DNA from: Candidatus Saccharimonadota bacterium
GTDB taxonomy: Bacteria; Patescibacteriota; Saccharimonadia; Saccharimonadales; UBA4665
Length of the DNA: 39,763 bases
Assembly: GCA_014378615.1 (NCBI GenBank)
Contig: JACMNI010000049.1
Location: 1-39,763 of the forward strand
Reading direction: 5' to 3'
Made by a program: the position numbers and the translations under genes. Of the stretch, positions 24,059 through 31,976 are shown piece after piece; positions within the stretch are counted from its first letter, which is position 1; every line of letters begins with the position of its first letter. The notes under the pieces are model-generated. The model worked only from the letters and a program-made list of their open reading frames with translations, made no database searches and was not told the origin of the DNA.

Positions 24059-24925
24059 ATGAATCGACGCTTGCTGCGTACACTTATTGCCTTTAGTGTC
24101 CTTCTTATAACTATTGGGGCGAGTATCTATTTTTTGGCTAGCCACCCAGCCGTTGGCAGGCAAATACTTACTACTCCGCCACCTACATTGCTGACCCTTT
24201 TATTCTTATATTTACTGTTTATGGTGAGCCTCTGGCTAATTTTTAGGTCGAGCCTCGTTATTTGTCGAGCCAAACTACCCATCGGCGAAACAATATTAGT
24301 TACCGCCTATTCATCGATAATAAACTTTTTTGGACCACTCCAGAGCGGACCCGCTTTTAGGGCACTCTACTTAAAAAAGCGGCATAAGGTGGACCTCAAA
24401 CATTATGCAGCCGCAAGTCTGGTCTACTACTTTTTCTATGCCTATTTCAGTGGGCTATGTCTATTATTAGGATTTGGCTGGCAGTGGGTCGCCCTCGGCG
24501 CCGCAGCCGGGCTACTATCTGTTGCCGGTGTCCTTCGGTTACCAATTACCCGGCTACAAAAACTGCGTGGTACAAGCCGGCGAGGCATAGCCTATACCGC
24601 CGGCGCTACATTGTTGCAAGTTTCTATATTAGCGATAATCTTTTACATCGAACTACACTCTATTAATCACGCCGTAGGCTTTGGGCAGGCGATTGTCTAT
24701 TCGGGAGCTGCCAATTTTGCTCTATTTGTCTCATTAACGCCGGGTGCTATCGGCTTCCGTGAATCTTTTGTCTTATTAGCTCATAAGCTTCACGAAATCC
24801 CCAATGCTACAGTTGTCGCCGCTAGCCTCTTGGACAGAGGTGTGTATATAGCTATGCTATTACTACTTTGTGTATTTATTTTTGGTAGTCACGCACGACG
24901 CAGCCTCAAACGATTGTCTACATAA
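24059..24925 (+). CDS. flippase-like membrane protein (UPF0104 / LPG synthase TM domain family)
   Basis: This 288-aa protein has about seven or eight TM segments. The start at 24059 is chosen over 24044 from the -10 position. Family features are SSIINFFGPLQSGPAFRALYLKKRHK (about 80-106) and VSLTPGAIGFRESFVLLAH (about 227-246), the counterpart of the PTPGGLGGTE segment of the paralogue at 15360. It is shorter than that paralogue and lacks any soluble domain. A role in flipping or handling lipid-linked sugars fits the neighbouring LCP, GT2 and GT-C genes, but it is not shown by sequence alone. Confidence 0.8.
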   Translation: MNRRLLRTLIAFSVLLITIGASIYFLASHPAVGRQILTTPPPTLLTLLFLYLLFMVSLWLIFRSSLVICRAKLPIGETILVTAYSSIINFFGPLQSGPAFRALYLKKRHKVDLKHYAAASLVYYFFYAYFSGLCLLLGFGWQWVALGAAAGLLSVAGVLRLPITRLQKLRGTSRRGIAYTAGATLLQVSILAIIFYIELHSINHAVGFGQAIVYSGAANFALFVSLTPGAIGFRESFVLLAHKLHEIPNATVVAASLLDRGVYIAMLLLLCVFIFGSHARRSLKRLST

Positions 24926-24951
24926 AACACTTCTATCGTCACAAGCATAAG

Positions 24952-24960
24952 TGCTATACT
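24952..24960 (+). promoter_or_regulatory. extended -10 promoter of the cyo operon
   Basis: TGC-TATACT ends 12 nt before the ATG of a 37-codon ORF (24973) and about 97 nt before the cyoA start. It is the only good promoter-like sequence between the flippase gene and cyoA. Confidence 0.6.
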
Positions 24961-24972
24961 ACGTAAGAAGCG

Positions 24973-25086
24973 ATGGCAAACTTGGATAAAATACTAACCA
25001 GATTTACCGATTCACGTTACGCAGACAGTATTGTAATACTACTTTCAGGAGTTGAGTTTGACCGCAAAACACAAAATAAGCCCTAG
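24973..25086 (+). CDS. possible 37-aa leader ORF overlapping the cyoA start
   Basis: This short ORF (MANLDKILTRF... to a TAG at 25084) starts about 5 nt after the predicted transcription start of the cyo operon, the same near-leaderless spacing used by other genes here. It runs across the cyoA Shine-Dalgarno (25047-25051) and TTG start (25058), ending 27 nt inside cyoA in another frame. Ribosomes on it would occupy or unfold the cyoA start region, so it could couple or limit CyoA production. It matches no family I know, and it could be a chance ORF. Confidence 0.4.
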   Translation: MANLDKILTRFTDSRYADSIVILLSGVEFDRKTQNKP

Positions 25087-25987
25087 TTTAGCTAAACTAT
25101 TGGTTCGTATGTTTGCTGGGCTTGGTGCCTTTAGCTTTCTGCTCTGGTTGCTACTACGAGGCCAAAATATTGCCATACTCCACTCTAAAGGCCCGATTGC
25201 TAGCCAGCAACGCGACCTAATAATCTGGTCTCTGATTGTAATTCTAGCCATTGCAGTGCCTACGGTACTGCTGTTGTATTTTACGGCTTGGCGCTACCGC
25301 GAATCGCATAGCTCATCGACGTATCACCCAGAAGCCAAAACTGGCAAAATATTTAATATTATTATCTGGGCGCTGCCGAGTTTAATGATGCTAGTGCTCG
25401 CTTTTACTTTAGTTCCATCAACGCATAAGCTACAGCCCAATAAAGCCTTGGCTGCACAAAAACCGTCAATAAACATCCAAGTCGTAGCAATGCGCTGGAA
25501 GTGGCTGTTTATATACCCTGAGCAGGGTATAGCCACTGTTAATTACGTGCAACTACCAAAGGACACTCCCGTGGCGTTCGACTTGACGGCTGACGATGCA
25601 CCAATGAGTTCATTTTGGGTTCCTAACCTATCGGGCCAACTTTATGCAATGACGGGACACATCAATCGACTAAATCTTATTGCCAATGTCAACGGTGACT
25701 ACCCGGGTCGCAGCGCTGAAATAAACGGTGCAGGCTTCGCTGGCATGCAATTTACGGCCCGCGTCAGCAGTACCGATGATTTTGAATCGTGGGTAGAAAC
25801 GACTAAGCAATCGTCGGCCTCACTTGACAAGACCGCTTACCAAACCCTAATAAAGCCCAGTGAGAATAATGAAGTGGAAACGTATTACCCAGTCGATGGT
25901 ACTCTGTACGCCGACGCTGTTATGAAATATATTGGCTCACATGGAAATAAGGCTGCGCACACAATGCACGACGAGGGAATGAACTAA
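25058..25987 (+). CDS. cyoA: cytochrome bo quinol oxidase subunit II
   Basis: This subunit of about 309 aa belongs to the heme-copper quinol oxidase. Two N-terminal TM segments (about 10-32 and 48-75) precede an outward-facing cupredoxin domain. FWVPNLSGQLYAMTGHINRLNLIA and the segment GAGFAGMQFTARVSSTDDFESWV match CyoA closely. The CuA Cys/His ligands are absent, as expected for a quinol rather than cytochrome c oxidase. There is no lipobox Cys, unlike E. coli CyoA. I choose TTG 25058, which lies 6 nt after AGGAG, over TTG 25052, which touches the AGGAG. The stop overlaps the cyoB ATG by one base (TAATG). Confidence 0.95.
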   Translation: MTAKHKISPSLAKLLVRMFAGLGAFSFLLWLLLRGQNIAILHSKGPIASQQRDLIIWSLIVILAIAVPTVLLLYFTAWRYRESHSSSTYHPEAKTGKIFNIIIWALPSLMMLVLAFTLVPSTHKLQPNKALAAQKPSINIQVVAMRWKWLFIYPEQGIATVNYVQLPKDTPVAFDLTADDAPMSSFWVPNLSGQLYAMTGHINRLNLIANVNGDYPGRSAEINGAGFAGMQFTARVSSTDDFESWVETTKQSSASLDKTAYQTLIKPSENNEVETYYPVDGTLYADAVMKYIGSHGNKAAHTMHDEGMN

Positions 25988-28080
25988 TGCGCGAATTTTG
26001 GCTTGGTCGCTTAACCAGCCACTCATTGCCCCACGACTGGGTAATGGTTGGTGGAACCGCCACGTTCATAGCCATGTTTTTGTTTGCAGCGGTAATTTTA
26101 ACGCGTACTAAGCGTTGGAAGTGGCTGTGGAATGATTGGCTTACTTCGGTTGATCCGAAAAAGATTGGTATCATGTACTTTTTGGTGGCTGGTTTTATGC
26201 TCATCCGCGGTGGCATCGATGTAATCTTAATGTGGCTCCAGCAAGTATTAGCAGTCGACGGCTCTCAAGGCATACTTTCGGCCGACCACTACCAGCAAAT
26301 ATTTACCGCGCACGGTAATATTATGGTGTTTTTTGTGGCTATGGGCTTTATCTTTGGACTAATAAACTATATCGTCCCGCTGCAAATAGGCGCCCGTGAC
26401 TTAGCGTCACCGCTCCTTAACACCCTTGGTTTCTGGCTCTATGTCGGCGGCGTAGTTATGATCAACATGTTCTTTGTGTTTGGCGGCGAGTACGCTGCTA
26501 CTGGATGGCTCGCTGTCGCCCCCCTATCTGGCATTGACTTCAGTCCTGGTGTGGGTGTTGATTATTGGATCTGGAGCCTGCAGATATCAGGTATTGGCAC
26601 AACTTTGGGCGCCATCAACTTTATTATGACAATTCTTAAGATGCGCGCTCCCGGTATGACGTTAGGGAAGATGCCGCTGTTTACTTGGGCCTCATTGTTT
26701 AGCATGTTAATGGCCGTAGCCGTGTTCCCGTTGTTAACGGCGACCCTCTTTTTACAATTTTTTGACCGCTACTTTGGGGCCCATTTCTTTACTGCTCTCG
26801 GCGGCGGCGACCCAATGATGTACACCAACTTAATTTGGATGTGGGGACACCCCGAAGTATACATTTTAATGCTGCCGGCTTTTGGAATATTTTCGGAGGT
26901 GGTTTCGACCTTTAGCCGTAAACCGATTGCCAGTTATACTGCCAACGTATTAGGTATGGCCGGCGTCTCTGTACTAGCTTTGTCGGTCTGGCTCCATCAC
27001 TTCTTTACGATGGGCGCTAGCTCCGACGTCAACGCCTTCTTTGGACTTGTAACACTAGTCATCTCCATCCCAACTGCCGTCCTGTTTTTCACTTGGATTG
27101 CCACCATGCACAAGGGTCTGATACGGTTCGATACGCCCATGCTCTGGTTCTTAGGATTCGTTACTATTTTTACTATTGGCGGCGTATCTGGACTGGTTCT
27201 TGCTTTTCCGCCTGCCGACTTTCAACTCCACAACAGCTTATTCTTAGTAGCCCATTTCCACTCCAATGTAATCGGCGGTGTATTATTTGGCATCTTCAGC
27301 GGCATTAGCTATTGGTTCCCCAAAATTGCTGGTTTCCGGCTCAACGAACGGATTGGACGTAACGCTTTCTGGTGCTGGATTATCGGTTTCTGCATGTCAT
27401 TTATTCCTATGTATATCCTTGGCATTATGGGAGCTACACGACGGCTTGATCACTATGAGAGTTCGACCGGCTACCAACCATTCTTCATTATTATGTTACT
27501 CGGTGGTATCGTTATAGCCGTTGGCTTGACGCTACAAATTGTACAGATTCTAGCTAGCATTATTCAGCGAGGGCATCTTCGCGACAACACCGGTGACCCG
27601 TGGAATGGCCGTACACTTGAGTGGGCGACAGCGTCACCGCCACCATTCTACAACTTTACAGTCATTCCGCATGTCATGACCCGAGACGCTTTCTTAGACA
27701 TGAAACGCCTGGGCCAGTTCGACCAGCAATATGAAGATATACTTATTCCCAAGAATACAGCCGTAGGTATTTATATCGCTATTTTAGCGTTCCTGGTAGG
27801 CTTCGGTTTTGTCTGGCACATCAATTCCTTGGTTGTGATCTCACTCATCGGTATCATCATCATTTTTGCTAAACGCGCCTTTAGCGAAGATTCGGAGTAT
27901 ACACTGAGGGCCGAAGAAGTTGAAAAACTAGAAGCGAAACGAATTGCTAAGGTACCGGCGCACGAAAAAGAAGTCAAGAGTTTGGCCGATGAAGAAGATA
28001 TGAGCGTTTGGGATTTTGTTCGTTATGTCATCACGTTTGCGATGGATATAATTCGTAACAAGAAGTGGAAAACATGGTAA
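25987..28080 (+). CDS. cyoB: cytochrome bo quinol oxidase subunit I
   Basis: This 697-aa subunit is the catalytic core that reduces O2 to water and pumps protons. The CuB and active-site motifs are intact: MWGHPEVYILMLP (His ligand, proton-path Glu, cross-linked Tyr), WLHHFFTMG (two CuB His), and VAHFHSNVIGG (heme ligands). The D-channel entrance appears in PLQIGARDLASPLLN, so it looks like a proton-pumping A-type oxidase. An extra N-terminal TM and a long C-terminal tail are typical of CyoB. It is in tight operon order cyoABCDE, and the next gene overlaps its stop. Confidence 0.98.
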   Translation: MREFWLGRLTSHSLPHDWVMVGGTATFIAMFLFAAVILTRTKRWKWLWNDWLTSVDPKKIGIMYFLVAGFMLIRGGIDVILMWLQQVLAVDGSQGILSADHYQQIFTAHGNIMVFFVAMGFIFGLINYIVPLQIGARDLASPLLNTLGFWLYVGGVVMINMFFVFGGEYAATGWLAVAPLSGIDFSPGVGVDYWIWSLQISGIGTTLGAINFIMTILKMRAPGMTLGKMPLFTWASLFSMLMAVAVFPLLTATLFLQFFDRYFGAHFFTALGGGDPMMYTNLIWMWGHPEVYILMLPAFGIFSEVVSTFSRKPIASYTANVLGMAGVSVLALSVWLHHFFTMGASSDVNAFFGLVTLVISIPTAVLFFTWIATMHKGLIRFDTPMLWFLGFVTIFTIGGVSGLVLAFPPADFQLHNSLFLVAHFHSNVIGGVLFGIFSGISYWFPKIAGFRLNERIGRNAFWCWIIGFCMSFIPMYILGIMGATRRLDHYESSTGYQPFFIIMLLGGIVIAVGLTLQIVQILASIIQRGHLRDNTGDPWNGRTLEWATASPPPFYNFTVIPHVMTRDAFLDMKRLGQFDQQYEDILIPKNTAVGIYIAILAFLVGFGFVWHINSLVVISLIGIIIIFAKRAFSEDSEYTLRAEEVEKLEAKRIAKVPAHEKEVKSLADEEDMSVWDFVRYVITFAMDIIRNKKWKTW

Positions 28081-28658
28081 ATCACAAAGCCCACCAGGCT
28101 GCCGCCGACGACCGGGTAATGTTTGGGTTCTGGGTCTACCTTATGACCGATTTACTAGTGTTCTCGGTGTTATTCGCCGTCTATGCTGTACTACACGGGA
28201 ATACCGTCGGCGGAGACGCCGGGCGTGACTTGTTTTCACTCCCATTAGCACTACAAGAGACAATTCTCCTCTTAACTAGTAGCTTTACCTGTGGTCTCGG
28301 TTTGTTGGCGGCACGTAGCTACAAGAAGTGGCAGACACTAATATGTTTTGGTATCACTTTCCTCTTGGGAGCACTCTTTTTGAGCTTAGAGATGAAAGAG
28401 TTTACTGAATTCATACGCGAGGGCCAGACGCTGCAGCTGAACGCCTTCCTATCCTCCTTCTTTGTTCTAGTGGGGACCCACGGACTACATATTACGTCAG
28501 GGCTACTGTGGATGGCGATTACCATGGCCTATATACTCAAGCGCGGACTTAATGCTCCACTCGTTCGCAAGCTGGCTCTGCTAAGTCTATTCTGGCACTT
28601 CCTAGATATTGTCTGGATTTTTATATTTACCATTGTTTATCTCGGAGCTTACTCATGA
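28074..28658 (+). CDS. cyoC: cytochrome bo quinol oxidase subunit III
   Basis: This subunit of about 194 aa has five TM segments. VMFGFWVYLMTDLLVFSVLF at the N-terminus and VGTHGLHITSGLLWMAITM plus the terminal WHFLDIVWIFIFTIVYL are signatures of heme-copper oxidase subunit III. I place the start at ATG 28074, whose first bases overlap the cyoB stop (ATGGTAA). A GTG at 28065 would add three residues. The stop overlaps the cyoD start (ATGA). The subunit stabilises subunit I and its proton uptake path. Confidence 0.96.
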   Translation: MVNHKAHQAAADDRVMFGFWVYLMTDLLVFSVLFAVYAVLHGNTVGGDAGRDLFSLPLALQETILLLTSSFTCGLGLLAARSYKKWQTLICFGITFLLGALFLSLEMKEFTEFIREGQTLQLNAFLSSFFVLVGTHGLHITSGLLWMAITMAYILKRGLNAPLVRKLALLSLFWHFLDIVWIFIFTIVYLGAYS

Positions 28659-29341
28659 GCACTATTGCGCCCCACGACGAGAACGAGCAGAAGACTGTGT
28701 CGTCGTATGTCGTTGGTTTTATACTGTCACTTATTTTTACCTTTACACCGTACTTATTAGTAGTAAACCACTATATAAGTGGCCGTGCATTACTAATCAC
28801 AATTCTTACATTCGCAATGGCTCAATTATTAGTCCAGGTAATCTTCTTCCTGCACCTAGGGCGCGGAGCTAACGCCAGATGGAATGTCTACTTTTTCGTC
28901 GGTACTTTTATAGCTATGCTGATCGTGGTCGTAGGATCGGTTGTTATTATAAGCAATTTACACAACAACGCGACCACACTAGATCAGACTAGGAAGATTA
29001 TTGATAGCGAGGGTATATATCAGGTCAGCGGCGAACTAACCGGTGCCTGCCAGGGGCGTCATACCAACCATCAAATTGTTATCAAGGCCGGCAAATCAAG
29101 TCCAATCCTAACTATCGCCGCCAAGTGCGATACACTAACCTTTGTTAATAAAGATGCGGTTGATGGCCAGATAATGTTTGGTACCCGCACTAAACAGACA
29201 ACATATGCTGGCTTAGATAAATTAGCCGTGCGCAAAGATCACACTAAAACCATCAGCCTATCAGAGACTGGAACATTCAAATTCTACGATTCGCTTAGGC
29301 CTGTGGTATCCGGGAGCTTTGCAGTCGTCGACGATAAATAG
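28655..29341 (+). CDS. cyoD: cytochrome bo quinol oxidase subunit IV fused to a cupredoxin-like domain
   Basis: The first about 105 residues are a normal CyoD: three TM segments (about 18-38, 45-66, 79-101) with VQVIFFLHLGRGANARWN between the second and third. CyoD proteins are usually about 110 aa, but this one continues to 228 aa. The extension (about 108-228) is hydrophilic, begins SEGIYQVSGELTGAC and ends with TGTFKFYDSLRPVVSGSFAVV, the strand pattern of a cupredoxin-like beta sandwich. The usual copper ligands (Cys-x-His and Met at the C-terminal loop) are missing; only Cys132 and Cys158 are present. The domain should face outward after TM3. GGAG upstream and the ATGA overlap with cyoC support the start. 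Confidence 0.88.
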   Translation: MSTIAPHDENEQKTVSSYVVGFILSLIFTFTPYLLVVNHYISGRALLITILTFAMAQLLVQVIFFLHLGRGANARWNVYFFVGTFIAMLIVVVGSVVIISNLHNNATTLDQTRKIIDSEGIYQVSGELTGACQGRHTNHQIVIKAGKSSPILTIAAKCDTLTFVNKDAVDGQIMFGTRTKQTTYAGLDKLAVRKDHTKTISLSETGTFKFYDSLRPVVSGSFAVVDDK

Positions 29342-29359
29342 AGACTATTGAGCTTACTA

Positions 29360-30232
29360 ATGATGACGTTCAAAGAAAAATGCAACGCGTATTACCGATT
29401 AACTAAGCCGGGGATTATTCGCGGCAACCTTATCACCGCCGCCGCTGGTTTTTTGTTAGCCGCCAAGCAAGATGTACCTTTCGAGCGGGGAATTCTTATG
29501 TTGTTGGGGCTCGGCTTCATTATTGCGTCAGCCTGTGTCAGCAATAATATCCTGGACCGCAAACTCGATAAAAAAATGACCCGTACCGTCAAGCGAGCCT
29601 TAGTTAGCGGCAGTATTTCGGTCCGGGGAGCCGCTATATTTGCAGCCGGCTTACTCCTGCTAGGCAGCCTTTTGCTTGGTATTGGGACAAACGTCTTAGC
29701 GCTTGTGACAGGGCTCATCGGTTATGTTGCCTATGTTGCCGTCTACGGCTATTACAAGCGTCGTTCTACCCTCGGCACGGCCGTTGGCAGTATTTCCGGG
29801 GCAATACCCCCAGTTGTTGGTTACGTGGCCGTAAGCGGCCGTATTGATACGGCCGCCATTATTCTGTTTGCCATTCTAGTCTGCTGGCAAATGCCTCATT
29901 TTTTCGCGATTGCTGTGTACCGGCTAAAGGATTATACCGCCGCCGAGTTACCGGTGTTGCCGGTCAAAAAAGGTCTTACTGCCACAAAGATTCAATCACT
30001 CGTCTATATAGTAGGGTACGGTCTAAGTAGCCTTGCCTTAAGTGCCTATGACTACACGGGTATAATTTATGCTGTGGTCATGACGGTAATATCTTTGGTC
30101 TGGTTAGGTTTAGCTACTAAGGGATTCTATGTTAAGGATAATGAAGCTTGGGCACGCAAGCTATTCTTTTTTTCACTAATAGCAATAACGGTGCAATCGG
30201 CGCTCATTGGCGCTAATGCCTTGCTGCCATAA
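29360..30232 (+). CDS. cyoE: protoheme IX farnesyltransferase (heme O synthase)
   Basis: This protein of about 290 aa is a UbiA-family membrane prenyltransferase that adds a farnesyl group to heme B to make the heme O used by CyoB. The first Asp-rich motif is NNILDRKLDKKMTRTVKRAL, with the characteristic DxxMxRT. The conserved YKRRSTLGTAVGSISGAIPP and CWQMPHFFAIAVYRLKDY segments follow, and about eight to nine TM segments are present. I prefer ATG 29360 over the TTG at 29348 because the latter adds only four residues and lacks a Shine-Dalgarno; ATG 29363 is also possible. It is the last gene of the cyo operon, convergent with the FAD dehydrogenase with 11 bp between stops. Confidence 0.95.
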   Translation: MMTFKEKCNAYYRLTKPGIIRGNLITAAAGFLLAAKQDVPFERGILMLLGLGFIIASACVSNNILDRKLDKKMTRTVKRALVSGSISVRGAAIFAAGLLLLGSLLLGIGTNVLALVTGLIGYVAYVAVYGYYKRRSTLGTAVGSISGAIPPVVGYVAVSGRIDTAAIILFAILVCWQMPHFFAIAVYRLKDYTAAELPVLPVKKGLTATKIQSLVYIVGYGLSSLALSAYDYTGIIYAVVMTVISLVWLGLATKGFYVKDNEAWARKLFFFSLIAITVQSALIGANALLP

Positions 30233-30243
30233 CTATTAAATTA

Positions 30244-31908
30244 TTAGAAGTGCTCGCGAATGTGGCTGAAGCTGTAATCCCAGTCGGCATCTGACTTTTT
30301 ATGTGGGTTGAAAATATTTGCGGGGTCGAAAATAGCTTTAACTTCTTTGAAGATATTGAGCACTTCGGTTCCAAATTGTTCCTCGAGCCACGGGCCACGA
30401 ACGAGGCCGTCATTGTGCTCGCCAGCCAAAGATCCACCATATTTCAAGACAAGCTTATCAACTTCTTTCATGCAGGGGAGCAGCTTGGCGCGCTCTTTTG
30501 GATCCTCGAGTTTCATCAATGGGATAATGTGGAAGTTACCGTCACCCATGTGACCGGCAATAGTAGCAAATAATTTGTATTTTTTTATAATGGCACGAAG
30601 TTCAGGCAAGAACTGCGGCATATGCTCGGGGTTTACGATCAAATCATCAATGAACGGAGCCGTGTGCTTATCTTTAACTTTGCTTCGTAGTAGCTGGAAA
30701 CTGCGACGGCGCATGATCCAGAACTTCTCGCTTTTAGCTTCAGTTGGATCTTCTTCAAAACCATTTATTTCGTAGCGAGCGCGGTGTTTTCCCAATTTCT
30801 TATGTAAGGCGTGCACCTTGTCGCGGACTTCTTGTTCGGTGTCACCGTCAAACTCCACCATAAGTATGAGTTTTGGAATGCCGCGCAGCAGTTGCAGACC
30901 GTCGGGAATTAAGGTCAGTAACAAGTGAATAAATTTAGCTGGCCCTAGCAGTTTCAAAAAGCTGGGCATAAAACGGATCGATAGGAAGAGTGTTTGGTCA
31001 TCGAATGATTCAAAAGTTGCTGGCTTGCTTTCAAGCACTTTCGGTATAAGCTCGCCCAGTTTATCGATGTCTTTTAAGAACAATACTAGTAGGCCATTGT
31101 GCTTGCGGTGTGGCACTAAGCGAAACGTGATGTCAGTTGTCATGCCTAGGGTTCCTTGTGAACCAACAATAAGTTTTTGCATATCAAATATACCGGTTCC
31201 ACGGTCCCAGACGCTCCATATGTTATAGCCCATAGAGTTCTTTGACACGCGAGGTTCGGCGGCTTTGATAACGTCGTATTTGGCCTCACACAGATCGTAT
31301 ATCCGCTTATACAGATTACCCTCAAAGTCACCTTGAGCCATCTTAATATCGAGTTCTTTTTTGTTGAGCGGTTTTACCGTATATTCATTGCCGTCGGCAA
31401 AAACAACTTGTAATGAGTTTACGAAATCACGAGTTTTACCAAATTCTAGCGACTTCTCGCCGCCAGCGTTATTGTTAACCATACCGCCAAGCGCGGCTAG
31501 GTCTCGAGAAGCTGGGTAGGATGGCATAATAGACCCTTGCTTCAATGTTTCCGGCTCGAAGTCGCGGTAGTAAACACCGGGTTGCGCGCTAGCTTCTATT
31601 GGACTGACTTTGCCAACTTTATTTAGGTGTTTCATAAAATCTATAATAATAGAGTCGTTGACGGCTCCCCCGGACATGCAAGTGCCAGCGCTGCGGCCCG
31701 TAATTGATAAATCTGGAATTGTTGGCTTTGAAGCGGCCACAGATTTGATTAGTAACTGCACATCGGCAGAGTCTTTTGGAAACATGACAACTTGCGGTTT
31801 GATTTCGAAGAGGGAGGCATCGTGGCTGTAAAAGTCGCGGGTAACGGGAGTATCGTCCATTTCACCTTTGAAGCCTGCTTCTATAAGTTTTTGTTTAAAA
31901 TCATCCAT
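30244..31908 (-). CDS. FAD-linked oxidase (GlcD/D-lactate dehydrogenase type)
   Basis: This 554-aa flavoprotein has an FAD_binding_4 domain followed by an FAD-oxidase C domain, as in glycolate oxidase GlcD and D-lactate dehydrogenases. The FAD pyrophosphate loop appears in ITGRSAGTCMSGGAVNDS, and LAALGGMVNNNAGGEKSLEFG follows. The C-terminal metal/substrate His motif is AGHMGDGNFHIIP, and the late motif AGEHNDGLVRGPWL matches the SGEHG region. No Fe-S cluster domain is attached. It probably oxidises a 2-hydroxy acid (perhaps D-lactate) and reduces quinone or another carrier; the substrate is inferred from family only. The ATG at 31908 is used since a -10 TAAACT ends 6 nt upstream, and TTG 31911 is dismissed. 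Confidence 0.9.
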   Translation of the reverse strand: MDDFKQKLIEAGFKGEMDDTPVTRDFYSHDASLFEIKPQVVMFPKDSADVQLLIKSVAASKPTIPDLSITGRSAGTCMSGGAVNDSIIIDFMKHLNKVGKVSPIEASAQPGVYYRDFEPETLKQGSIMPSYPASRDLAALGGMVNNNAGGEKSLEFGKTRDFVNSLQVVFADGNEYTVKPLNKKELDIKMAQGDFEGNLYKRIYDLCEAKYDVIKAAEPRVSKNSMGYNIWSVWDRGTGIFDMQKLIVGSQGTLGMTTDITFRLVPHRKHNGLLVLFLKDIDKLGELIPKVLESKPATFESFDDQTLFLSIRFMPSFLKLLGPAKFIHLLLTLIPDGLQLLRGIPKLILMVEFDGDTEQEVRDKVHALHKKLGKHRARYEINGFEEDPTEAKSEKFWIMRRRSFQLLRSKVKDKHTAPFIDDLIVNPEHMPQFLPELRAIIKKYKLFATIAGHMGDGNFHIIPLMKLEDPKERAKLLPCMKEVDKLVLKYGGSLAGEHNDGLVRGPWLEEQFGTEVLNIFKEVKAIFDPANIFNPHKKSDADWDYSFSHIREHF

Positions 31909-31914
31909 CAACTT

Positions 31915-31966
31915 AGTTTACCTGCTTAGGCTTACTGTTGCAAGATTCTAATGCTTTGTCTACAAT
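31915..31966. promoter_or_regulatory. symmetrical divergent promoter with one shared -35 (TTGCAA)
   Basis: The palindrome TTGCAA (31938-31943) reads the same on both strands. Exactly 17 bp away on the plus strand is TACAAT (31961-31966), which ends 10 nt before the NDH-2 ATG. Exactly 17 bp away on the minus strand is TAAACT (31920-31915), which ends 6 nt before the dehydrogenase ATG. The two respiratory genes therefore appear to share one -35 element. Confidence 0.6.
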
Positions 31967-31976
31967 GGTGTTTAAG

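Noticed and set aside
30244-31908. Complete glycolate oxidase or Lld-type multi-subunit dehydrogenase
   Set aside because: Only the FAD-linked subunit is present; no GlcE/GlcF-like or Fe-S partner gene lies next to it.
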